A stretch of 21,825 nt of DNA, taken from JBBEDS01 sp040881175 (lineage in GTDB: Bacteria; Patescibacteriota; Minisyncoccia; 2-02-FULL-40-12; IGHO2-01-FULL-4-A). This document shows, piece by piece, positions 1 through 6,051 of this stretch. A program made the position numbers and the translations under genes. Position 1 is the stretch's first letter; each line of letters opens with the position of its first letter. The DNA lies in NCBI GenBank assembly GCA_040881175.1, contig JBBEDS010000016.1, positions 1-21,825 on the forward strand, read 5' to 3'. The notes below the pieces were generated by a model. The model was given only the letters and a program-made list of their open reading frames with translations. It was not told the DNA's origin and searched no databases.

Positions 1-8
1 CCCATAAT

Positions 9-34
9 AAAAAATGATCCTGGGTCCCAGAATC
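9..34 (-). terminator. Intrinsic terminator of the holin-secG operon
   Basis: Read on the minus strand, an 8-bp stem (GATTCTGG with CCAGGATC, one G-T wobble, 3-nt loop) at 16-34 is followed by six Ts (complement of 9-14). It begins 12 nt after the secG stop codon. Confidence 0.7.
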
Positions 35-45
35 TGGCGTGACGT

Positions 46-258
46 TTAGCCTTGGAGAATTAGTCTTAAGAATGAAACGGCAAAAAAGAGAACGGCGGCT
101 ACTATTGTTGAAGCGAAGATGATCTTTTCAGCTCCTCTGCGAGTTGAATAAACATTTCCTTCACCACCAAAAGCACCGGAAAGTCCGGAACCTCTTTGCT
201 GTAGCAGTATCCCTGTCATAAGCAGAACGCCTAAAACTACTTGAATGATTGTGATCAT
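46..258 (-). CDS. secG: Preprotein translocase subunit SecG
   Basis: SecG is the small, non-essential subunit of the SecYEG channel and supports protein export across the cytoplasmic membrane. The 70-residue product has the family layout: an N-terminal hydrophobic helix (about 3-20), a cytoplasmic linker with the typical LLQQRGSGLSGAFGG segment (about 17-32), and a second hydrophobic helix (about 47-67). Length is normal for short bacterial SecG proteins. The ATG at 258 has a weak AGAAAG element just upstream, inside or after the end of the preceding gene. Only 6 nt separate it from the holin-family gene, so the two are probably co-transcribed from the promoter at 613-641. The linker motif makes the assignment firm. 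Confidence 0.93.
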   Translation of the reverse strand: MITIIQVVLGVLLMTGILLQQRGSGLSGAFGGEGNVYSTRRGAEKIIFASTIVAAVLFFAVSFLRLILQG

Positions 259-264
259 ATCTTT

Positions 265-600
265 CTATTTAAACCATCGAGTTATGAAATTGACAAGAGA
301 GACGATGACTGTGGCCCAGAGAAGGGCTACATTGCTTTCAATTATGATGAAGTTCGTCAGCTGACCTGTCAGCCATAACACGATAGCGTTTATGACTATA
401 ATAAACAAACCCAATGATATGAATATCAGAGGGAATGAAATGATTTTCAAGACGGGTTTTACTATTAGACTCAATATCCCGAGGACGAGGCCCGCTATCA
501 GGTAGCCTTTAATGCCACCGACTATAGCAAAGCCTTCCACCCAGATATTGGCTAAATACAGGGCCAATATATTAGAAAAAAGGCCGATAATTATACCCAT
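265..600 (-). CDS. Phage-holin superfamily IV-like four-helix membrane protein
   Basis: The 111-residue product is almost entirely hydrophobic, with about four membrane helices (roughly 3-20, 27-50, 54-75 and 86-108). The pattern, including GYLIAGLVLGILSLIVKPVL and the later FPLIFISLGLFIIVINA, matches the widespread PF04020 family (mycobacterial 4-TM phage holin superfamily IV). Despite the name, members are ordinary chromosomal genes in many bacteria and their role is unsettled. Here it is the first gene of an operon with secG, which favours an envelope role over phage lysis (inference); no other phage gene is nearby. The ATG at 600 has no Shine-Dalgarno site, but a near-consensus promoter ends 12 nt upstream, implying a leader of only about 5 nt. 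Confidence 0.85.
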   Translation of the reverse strand: MGIIIGLFSNILALYLANIWVEGFAIVGGIKGYLIAGLVLGILSLIVKPVLKIISFPLIFISLGLFIIVINAIVLWLTGQLTNFIIIESNVALLWATVIVSLVNFITRWFK

Positions 601-612
601 ACTGTATTTTGA

Positions 613-641
613 ATCATATCACTCTAGGCTAGTTTTATCAA
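613..641 (-). promoter_or_regulatory. Sigma-70 promoter for holin-secG
   Basis: On the minus strand, TTGATA (636-641) and TATGAT (613-618) are separated by exactly 17 bp. The -10 box ends 12 nt before the ATG at 600, so transcription would start almost at the start codon. Confidence 0.75.
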
Positions 642-653
642 TGACGTACATAG

Positions 654-682
654 TTGACATCTCAGGATATTTATGTTAGTAT
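654..682 (+). promoter_or_regulatory. Sigma-70 promoter for the unidentified RNA
   Basis: TTGACA (654-659, perfect -35) and TAGTAT (677-682) are separated by 17 bp. It points away from the holin-secG promoter and predicts a start at about 689. No convincing protein gene lies immediately downstream; a structured RNA with a terminator does. Confidence 0.75.
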
Positions 683-688
683 TTAGTA

Positions 689-890
689 ACGATTCAGTTT
701 CGGCTTCTGCCGCAAAGGAGTATGGTATGCCCCTGTAACAGTACTGCCGAACCAAAAAATCGAAAAAGAAGGTAGGCTAGCGGCGATTTATGTATTTACG
801 CCGGCGGGGGACCTCAAACATCCCGTAAAGTAGGTTCCGAAAGAACTGAAGAATACTCCTCGCCGCGTGGTGGTCAACGCGGCTTTTTCT
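689..890 (+). ncRNA. Unidentified structured non-coding RNA, about 200 nt
   Basis: A near-consensus promoter (654-682) and a strong intrinsic terminator (862-892) bracket about 200 nt with no supportable protein gene. The 5' end pairs with the 3' part: 693-703 with 837-850 gives 11 bp with one 3-nt bulge (841-843). Inside are a hairpin CGGCG/CGCCG (781-785 with 799-803) and a helix 810-814 with 832-836 that abuts the closing stem. A separate 8-bp match, AGGAGTAT (716-723) with ATACTCCT (853-860), crosses the closing stem and would form a pseudoknot or a competing fold. Size and layout loosely resemble 6S RNA, but I cannot match a conserved 6S core. I see no RNase P, SRP or tmRNA signature motifs. 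Being an RNA gene is well supported; its class is unknown. Confidence 0.65.
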
Positions 891-892
891 TT
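862..892 (+). terminator. Intrinsic terminator of the unidentified RNA
   Basis: A perfect 7-bp GC-rich stem, GCCGCGT (862-868) with ACGCGGC (877-883), has an 8-nt loop and is followed by TTTTTCTTT (884-892). Confidence 0.85.
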
Positions 893-902
893 GCCCATAA
901 CC

Positions 903-931
903 TTGCCTTGAGAGGTAAAGTGTGGTATTGT
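903..931 (+). promoter_or_regulatory. Candidate promoter for the gene at 1053
   Basis: TTGCCT (903-908) and TATTGT (926-931) are 17 bp apart. This would give a leader of about 115 nt that contains the long hairpin at 955-1005. An overlapping alternative is TTGAGA (908-913) with TATTTG (931-936), also spaced 17 bp. Confidence 0.45.
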
Positions 932-954
932 ATTTGAAATAGTTCCTTACATAT

Positions 955-1005
955 ATAGCCATAGCCAAGAGTTCCCGAATCTCGGGATTTCCTGGCTATG
1001 GCTAT
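955..1005 (+). repeat. Long inverted repeat (hairpin) in the leader of the gene at 1053
   Basis: ATAGCCATAGCCA (955-967) and TGGCTATGGCTAT (993-1005) form a perfect 13-bp stem. Beyond a symmetric 6/6 internal loop, CCCGA (974-978) pairs with TCGGG (982-986) around a 3-nt loop. There is no T-run on either side, so it does not look like a terminator. It could be a leader RNA element, an mRNA-stabilising hairpin or a remnant of a REP-type repeat. Confidence 0.7.
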
Positions 1006-1052
1006 CAGCTTAGGTAGTCCTCTGGCAAAATTCTAAAAGAAAGGATTGCGCT

Positions 1053-1727
1053 ATGTCGTTACCTGTTCGTGACGCTGTTATACCAGCACAGTCGGAGGAG
1101 GAGAGTTTTCTGTACGTATTGGGCAAAAACTTGCCGGCTGAATTGACAGATGAGCTCATGCGTGGCTGGAGAAAGAACCCAGCCGCTCTCCAGAGGGCCT
1201 TAAAGGCCGCTCTGTGTCCGCCGGAGATTGCTTCGGGACTGGAACCTTGGTGGACGGTTTTTTTGGGAAAGTTGCCATCGACCGCCCACTACGTCAGAGC
1301 ACTGAAGAGAGTCAGAGGTACGGATATGATGATCAGTCCTTCGGCGATTTCGGCTTTGGCCCAAATTTCGCTGAGTCCTCAGCATGTCCTCATCACTCTG
1401 GCCAAGATGTCCTATGCCGAACTTGGTTTCGCGGGGCCACCTCGGATTGAGGAGCTTCACGACAGGATCATCCACCTCGGCGGCAAGCCTCTTCCCATGG
1501 AGGCGGGTCCGGCTCTTCGGCTGGCGTATCCCAAGGGAAGGGTGTGGCAGTCAAACCTTGAGAAGTTGATGATCCTCACGGATCTTGACGAAGACGACGA
1601 GGGAGTCTTCGGACTCCTTGCTCCCGTGGTGGGGAGGCTCAAGCTCGAGTACGGCGCCAGCAACCCTAAGAAGATGGACAGCGACGTCGAGTGGGTCTTC
1701 GAGATCGGACGCCAGCTGGTTTCCTGA
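1053..1727 (+). CDS. Hypothetical protein, 224 aa
   Basis: I do not recognise this family. The product is soluble, with no signal peptide or membrane helix, and is rich in predicted helix. Features worth recording are an acidic TDLDEDDEGVFGLL segment (about 176-189) and several conserved-looking tryptophans (about 39, 66-67, 165, 214). It is clearly a real gene: AAAGGA lies 7 nt before the ATG, codon use is consistent, and it has its own candidate promoter, leader hairpin and terminator. GC content and CGN arginine codons are visibly higher than in the AT-richer housekeeping genes of this window, like the genes at 2987, 4438 and 16082. It stands alone between the unidentified RNA and convergent uvrC, so context gives no clue to function. 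Confidence 0.8.
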   Translation: MSLPVRDAVIPAQSEEESFLYVLGKNLPAELTDELMRGWRKNPAALQRALKAALCPPEIASGLEPWWTVFLGKLPSTAHYVRALKRVRGTDMMISPSAISALAQISLSPQHVLITLAKMSYAELGFAGPPRIEELHDRIIHLGGKPLPMEAGPALRLAYPKGRVWQSNLEKLMILTDLDEDDEGVFGLLAPVVGRLKLEYGASNPKKMDSDVEWVFEIGRQLVS

Positions 1728-1742
1728 GCGACCAACAAACAG

Positions 1743-1784
1743 CACCGTGCGCGTGAATCAACGCGCGCACGGTGTCTTTTTTTA
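1743..1784 (+). terminator. Strong intrinsic terminator, shared with convergent uvrC
   Basis: CACCGTGCGCG (1743-1753) pairs with CGCGCACGGTG (1764-1774) in a perfect 11-bp stem, followed after one C by seven Ts (1777-1783). The T-run overlaps the uvrC stop codon (1782-1784, minus strand), so the two genes converge on this hairpin. Its minus-strand T-tract is poorer. Confidence 0.9.
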
Positions 1785-2841
1785 TTTCAACTCTTTGTGC
1801 AGTTTTCTGTAATAACTGATTGCGAATCTGTGTGCCTCTGAGTCTATTTGCAGCAGTAGATTTTTAGCTGAATCGGAAATGTCTTTCAATGAAATTCTGT
1901 TTTTAATAGCCCGGGCATATATATGATCTCCTTTATGTTTGTCATCCTTGGTTAAAGCTACAACCGGGATATTGGTTTTAATCGAATTTAAGACTGATAG
2001 GGCGGCATTCAATTGAGGTTTGCCGCCGTCTATTAATATTAAGTCTGGATATATCCATTCACCATGTCTGAATCGACGAGTGAGCACTTCTTTTAACATC
2101 GCCACATCATTGGGAGAGTCTGTAGCCCTAATTTTGAATTTTCTATACTCATTCTTATCCATGCGTCCATCCGTGAAGACAACCATTGAACCGGTTGCGA
2201 ACAATCCTTGAATGTTTGAAATATCATATCCCTCAATGCGTCTAGGCAAACGGGGGAGAGATAGTGACTTCTGCAGGTCGATTAATATTTTTTCTCGTCC
2301 GAATATCTCATGGATTATTTTTGCATTCTCAAAGACACTCTTTAATTTCTCTACCTGGCCCCTAATATNNNNNNNNNNNNNNNNNNNNNNNNNNNNNNNN
2401 NNNNNNNNNNNNNNNNNNNNNNNNNNNNNNNNNNNNNNNNNNNNNNNNNNNNNNNNNNNNNNNNNNNNACTTATCATATTTCTGTGGCTGGTGGGTTATT
2501 ACTATCTTTGGAAAATCTTCTTTGGTAAAGACGACAAAGAAATATTGTTTGTCGTCGCGTAGCATAATATTGAATTGTGGCCGATTCCTTTTAATGAGTT
2601 GAGATTCCAGTATCAGCGCCTCGATTTCTGAATTTGTTTCTTGCCAGTCGACTTTTTCTGCCTGGTTCAGCATTTTGACTATTCTTGAATCGGTTGAGCG
2701 CGAGTTGAAGTATGAGCCTACGCGGTTCCTTAAATTCGACGCTTTCCCAATATATAGCACTTCCCCGTTATTTTTACGGAAAAAATACACTCCAGACTTT
2801 GTCGGAATGTCTTTTCTGGCAGGCTTATTCATGCTTGACAT
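1782..2841 (-). CDS. uvrC: Excinuclease ABC subunit UvrC, short form, interrupted by an assembly gap
   Basis: UvrC makes the dual incisions in nucleotide excision repair. The N-terminal part (2469-2841, about 124 residues) is a GIY-YIG nuclease: SGVYFF at 16-21, LYIGKASNLRNR at 29-40, and the EIEALILE segment carrying the catalytic Glu. The part beyond the gap (1782-2368, about 195 residues) is the RNase H-like nuclease, with IEGYDISNIQG, LILIDGGKPQLN and EAHRFAI motifs. The protein stops about 11 residues after EAHRFAI, so the C-terminal tandem helix-hairpin-helix domain of classical UvrC is absent. The UVR/coiled-coil region is missing or hidden in the gap. The two halves are in different frames across the 100 Ns, which means nothing if the gap length is a placeholder. 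No Shine-Dalgarno site precedes the ATG. Confidence 0.9.
2369..2468. other. Assembly gap (100 Ns) inside uvrC
   Basis: Exactly 100 Ns, the usual placeholder for a scaffold gap of unknown size. It falls between the GIY-YIG and RNase H-like domains of uvrC. The true length cannot be read from this sequence. Confidence 0.99.
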
Positions 2842-2894
2842 AATATATTTTATTCAGTGAATTAGCAACTTTTTACTATATTTTCTTTATCCTC

Positions 2895-2932
2895 TTGACA
2901 CTATTGCGGTATTCGTATGGGGGGTGTATAAA
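2895..2932 (+). promoter_or_regulatory. Promoter region for the peptidase-lipoprotein operon
   Basis: Two readings are possible. TTGCGG (2904-2909) with TATAAA (2927-2932) has a 17-bp spacer. A perfect TTGACA (2895-2900) is also present but its best -10 (TATGGG, 2916-2921) is only 15 bp away. Either gives a leader of about 45-60 nt ending in a strong GAGGAGG ribosome binding site before the ATG at 2987. Confidence 0.55.
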
Positions 2933-2986
2933 TAAACTACAAGGATAGGACATTGAAAATCGGAAATCACCAAGAGGAGGATCCCG

Positions 2987-4441
2987 ATGAGGAAACCGAC
3001 ACGAATGCTAACCACGGTTGTTTTTTTGCTGTTTGGGACGATCTCTGCTTTTGCTCAAGCTCGGGAGGTGCCTCATTACTTCCCGTCCGGAGTGATCCAG
3101 ACGACTGACCCCGTGAAGCAGTGGAAAGAATATATGGAAATCCTCGCCGCCACAGGAAAGGCGTACGAGGCTAATTCCAATTTTGCCGCTCCCTTGATGC
3201 CCAACGGTGTCAGGGTCGAGCACGAAATCGACGGCAAGAAATTCGTCTTGATTCTGGACCGCCACGCGCGGCTGGACGATGGGCGGATTCGCTTCACTTC
3301 GTATGTGGGCCAGGAGCTCATTACCGAGGCGCAACTTCAGACCGTCATCAAGTACACTCTCAAAGAGATCGAAACTGCAGTTGACCTGAACTATGCGTTC
3401 TACCAGGACCTTCGAAAGATGGCCATGGAGTCGCTGGCAGGCGAAAGCGGTCTCAATACCTCCGTCGAGGAACTAGAGAAGGTCGTAAAACAGAAAGTTC
3501 CGGAAAATCCCAAATTCACTTTCGAGGAGCTGTACTGGCTTCCGAAGAAGATGGAGAAGAAGGACTTCGTGCCCAATGAGATCCATTTGGGCTATGGTCC
3601 ATATATCCCCGGAGCTATCGGTTTTGCCTGGCTCGACAGCGGTCTGGTTTACCTGACTCCTATCGGCCAAGTGGCAGACTATCTGATGGGCAAGCCTGCT
3701 GTTACACAGCATGAGCTGATCCACGCTAACAAGAATCTGCAGTCCATGCCTTTCGCGGAAGCGTTCGATGTGGAATTTGCGGCTTCTATCCCCGAGATGC
3801 TTGCGCCGGAAGATCACGTGCGCCTCCAGTTTCATGGCTATGTCTCTGATTTGCGCGAGATGGCCTGGGTATTTTTCGGTCTTGATTACAAGCGGATTAG
3901 GAAAGAAATCGTTCAATTCGATGCCGCCGGTAATCTAATGATCGATGAAGTCAAGTTCGCTCACTACGCGAAACTTTACGATCAGGTCAAAGCGGAATAC
4001 ATGAAGTTCTTCCCCAAAGCTATCGGCGAGTTCTATGGCAAGATCATGTTCTGGTCAGCCATGCACGACAAGCTGGTGGACAAGCGGGCAATCTGGAGAA
4101 TCATGATGCGGAAATACTACGAGCCCACCATTCTCGGTGGACGCGAAGAAACCGCTAAATGGCTCAGAGCCAATGAACAGAACGTCAAAGACGATTCCCA
4201 GAAGGCCTGGGATGCTAGCGGCGGAGCTCTCGACAATTCTGACGACGAGCACATGCAAGAACTGACGCGTTTTGCCCGAGTTCTGGGCATCGATCCTAAT
4301 GACAAGGCTCAAGTCGACAAACTGCTTCGCGAATTCAAGATCAAGCCTGAGGATCTCCGCCAGATGGACGGAGACCAGGTAATGAAATTGGTTCGTGAGA
4401 TTCTGGACAAAAAGCTCTACTCTAAAGGAGGGGCGCGATGA
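2987..4441 (+). CDS. Secreted putative zinc metallopeptidase (HExxH), 484 aa
   Basis: The N-terminus is a clear Sec signal peptide (basic MRKPTR, hydrophobic about 8-20, AFAQA near 21-25), so the mature protein is probably periplasmic or extracellular. The sequence TQHELIHANKN (about 240-250) contains HExxH with H242, E243 and H246, typical of gluzincin-type zinc peptidases. A third ligand may be one of the glutamates in AEAFDVEFAASIPE (about 257-270). I cannot name the family. The C-terminal third is helical and charged. GAGGAGG sits 6-12 nt before the ATG. The stop codon overlaps the start of the next gene (ATGA), so this protein and the lipoprotein are translationally coupled and probably act together. 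Base composition is GC-richer than the housekeeping genes. The zinc peptidase call rests on the motif alone. Confidence 0.75.
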   Translation: MRKPTRMLTTVVFLLFGTISAFAQAREVPHYFPSGVIQTTDPVKQWKEYMEILAATGKAYEANSNFAAPLMPNGVRVEHEIDGKKFVLILDRHARLDDGRIRFTSYVGQELITEAQLQTVIKYTLKEIETAVDLNYAFYQDLRKMAMESLAGESGLNTSVEELEKVVKQKVPENPKFTFEELYWLPKKMEKKDFVPNEIHLGYGPYIPGAIGFAWLDSGLVYLTPIGQVADYLMGKPAVTQHELIHANKNLQSMPFAEAFDVEFAASIPEMLAPEDHVRLQFHGYVSDLREMAWVFFGLDYKRIRKEIVQFDAAGNLMIDEVKFAHYAKLYDQVKAEYMKFFPKAIGEFYGKIMFWSAMHDKLVDKRAIWRIMMRKYYEPTILGGREETAKWLRANEQNVKDDSQKAWDASGGALDNSDDEHMQELTRFARVLGIDPNDKAQVDKLLREFKIKPEDLRQMDGDQVMKLVREILDKKLYSKGGAR

Positions 4442-5970
4442 GGAAATTAACACTAGCTTTTGTTACCTTGGTCGTGCTTCTCAGCACGGCGTGCGTTAAG
4501 AACTACCGCGGCGAATTCATGACAATGAGAGATAGCCGCGGTAATACCGAAGAGGAAAAGTTGGCCGCATATTATGATTCTTTCCGTTTCGTGGCTCTCG
4601 AGTGGGATAGCGACAAAAACGAATTTCGACCTTCTTTCAAGAAGCTGACCTATGCCAATCTGGAAGATCAGCTGAATGAACGCCTTGAAGACTATGCCCA
4701 GATCTTGGATTACAAACAGGAGGACATGGCCAAATTCATCGACCACTTCGGTCTCCGCTCGGAATTCGAGAGAGAAGAAGAGGTTTTGGAGTTGGCTCGG
4801 AATCGTGTCCGTGTCGCCAGGATCTACAATAACTTCCAAAAGTTCATGGGTACGCGCTCGAGCTCGAGTAGCTACAGCTACGGCTCAAACCGGCACGACC
4901 CCTACGAAAGTTTGGATATCTCTACGATTTACGACCCCAAGGCCATGAAGACCGTCTACGCGTTCGATAGTGAATTGATCAATCGTGCCCGTCAGGACAA
5001 GACACTGAAACCAGTCGAAGAATTCGCCTGGACCTCCGATAGGACATATGGGGTCAAAGAGGCAGATCCGGCCAATCCCGATGATCCGAACAAGTTCACG
5101 TGGCGTCATGTGAAGATGGGCATGAAGTTCAAGAGCTACAAGGTTATCAGCGATGGCACCGAAAAGCCTCGCGACAACCAGGTAGACTATATTGAAGGCT
5201 TCCGGCTGATTGACGGCAAAGAGGAATCTCTGCCGGCATTGAGGCTGTACGTTCTTCAGTATCAATCCGTTCTGGTCATCGACCAGGATAAGGAGAATGA
5301 ACTGGGCTTCGGATTGCCTGAAGTCGTTGAGAAACTGAGCAAAGTCACATCCGGCATTAGCCTGATGGATGAACGAGTGGTTTCAGTTCTCTTCCCGGAC
5401 AAACCGAAAGAGAAGAGGGTTAAACCTCCCGAAAAGCCGGAAATCAAGGTTGAGATCGCGACCGTCGGACAACCAGTCGATCTTTGGGAACAATCCAAAG
5501 ACTCTACAGGCTGGAAGACGCCGATGTACAAAAACAACAGAGGCGACAACTACGATGTCAGAGTCAAATTCGCCAGGCATGAGCATGGCGATGACCCCGA
5601 TAGTCCCGAGTCGCGTCTACGGCAGATTGAGCACCTCATGAAGAGGTACACGGGTATTAATAAGGCCGTTGAGTATTACAAACCCAAATCCCCGTTCGAT
5701 ACCCGCAATATCTTGCAGGCGGATGACGGAATGGGCAGCGACGGTAAAAGGCTGAGAGTTGAATTCGACAACGGCGAAGAGAAGACCGGTAACGTTACCT
5801 CCGGTCAGAACATTTTCACCCAGGAGAATCCCGAGAAGATCGCGTACTCCGACGGTGGCAAACGGTTCGTGGTTTGGGACAAAGACGGCGACGGTACATT
5901 CGAAATGCGAATGGAAGTCTCCCTCGATTCCCATACCGGGACAGAAAAATTTGGTGATCTCCAGAAGTAA
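4438..5970 (+). CDS. Putative lipoprotein, 510 aa, coupled to the HExxH protein
   Basis: The first 19 residues form a lipoprotein signal peptide with lipobox LSTAC, giving lipidation at Cys19. The rest is hydrophilic and belongs to no family I recognise. It has a serine-rich stretch near 141-149, a proline/lysine-rich linker near 320-342, and a C-terminal DKDGDGTFE (about 481-489) that resembles the first part of a calcium-binding EF-hand/DxDxDG loop, although the canonical position-12 acidic residue is not in place. The ATG overlaps the upstream stop by 4 nt and is preceded by AAAGGAGG within that gene. A terminator follows at 5993. A membrane-anchored partner, substrate or inhibitor of the secreted HExxH protein is a reasonable inference, not shown. 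Confidence 0.75.
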   Translation: MRKLTLAFVTLVVLLSTACVKNYRGEFMTMRDSRGNTEEEKLAAYYDSFRFVALEWDSDKNEFRPSFKKLTYANLEDQLNERLEDYAQILDYKQEDMAKFIDHFGLRSEFEREEEVLELARNRVRVARIYNNFQKFMGTRSSSSSYSYGSNRHDPYESLDISTIYDPKAMKTVYAFDSELINRARQDKTLKPVEEFAWTSDRTYGVKEADPANPDDPNKFTWRHVKMGMKFKSYKVISDGTEKPRDNQVDYIEGFRLIDGKEESLPALRLYVLQYQSVLVIDQDKENELGFGLPEVVEKLSKVTSGISLMDERVVSVLFPDKPKEKRVKPPEKPEIKVEIATVGQPVDLWEQSKDSTGWKTPMYKNNRGDNYDVRVKFARHEHGDDPDSPESRLRQIEHLMKRYTGINKAVEYYKPKSPFDTRNILQADDGMGSDGKRLRVEFDNGEEKTGNVTSGQNIFTQENPEKIAYSDGGKRFVVWDKDGDGTFEMRMEVSLDSHTGTEKFGDLQK

Positions 5971-5992
5971 CTTTGTTGCTTCTTCCACAAAC

Positions 5993-6016
5993 ACACGGCT
6001 TACGAGCCGTGTTTTT
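5993..6016 (+). terminator. Intrinsic terminator after the lipoprotein gene
   Basis: ACACGGCT (5993-6000) and AGCCGTGT (6005-6012) form a perfect 8-bp stem with a TACG tetraloop, running into TTTTT (6012-6016). Confidence 0.9.
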
Positions 6017-6032
6017 ACTTCTCCTAATCTTT

Positions 6033-6041
6033 TGTGATACT
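6033..6041 (+). promoter_or_regulatory. Extended -10 promoter for the gene at 6052
   Basis: TGT followed by GATACT (6036-6041) fits an extended -10 element; no good -35 is visible. The predicted start (about 6048) lies within a few bases of the ATG at 6052, implying a nearly leaderless mRNA. It overlaps an upstream in-frame GTG at 6034, which is therefore unlikely to be the start. Confidence 0.45.
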
Positions 6042-6051
6042 GTTTTTCTTG

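Noticed and set aside
265..600. Prophage suggested by the holin-family gene
   Set aside because: No integrase, capsid, endolysin or att repeat is present; the family is mostly chromosomal.
777..968. 63-codon open frame on the minus strand inside the RNA region
   Set aside because: It covers the terminator and the structured RNA, has no ribosome binding site and a composition unlike neighbouring proteins.
1200..1745. Open frames on both strands overlapping the 1053 gene
   Set aside because: They are frame shadows produced by its GC-rich codon use; none has a ribosome binding site or recognisable motif.
2362..2562. Open frames that run through the run of Ns
   Set aside because: The Xs come from Ns; only the two halves of uvrC on the minus strand carry recognisable motifs.
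6034..6051. GTG start six codons upstream for the nucleotidyltransferase-like gene
   Set aside because: The GTG lies within the extended -10 promoter element, so it would not be in the mRNA; the ATG at 6052 is preferred.
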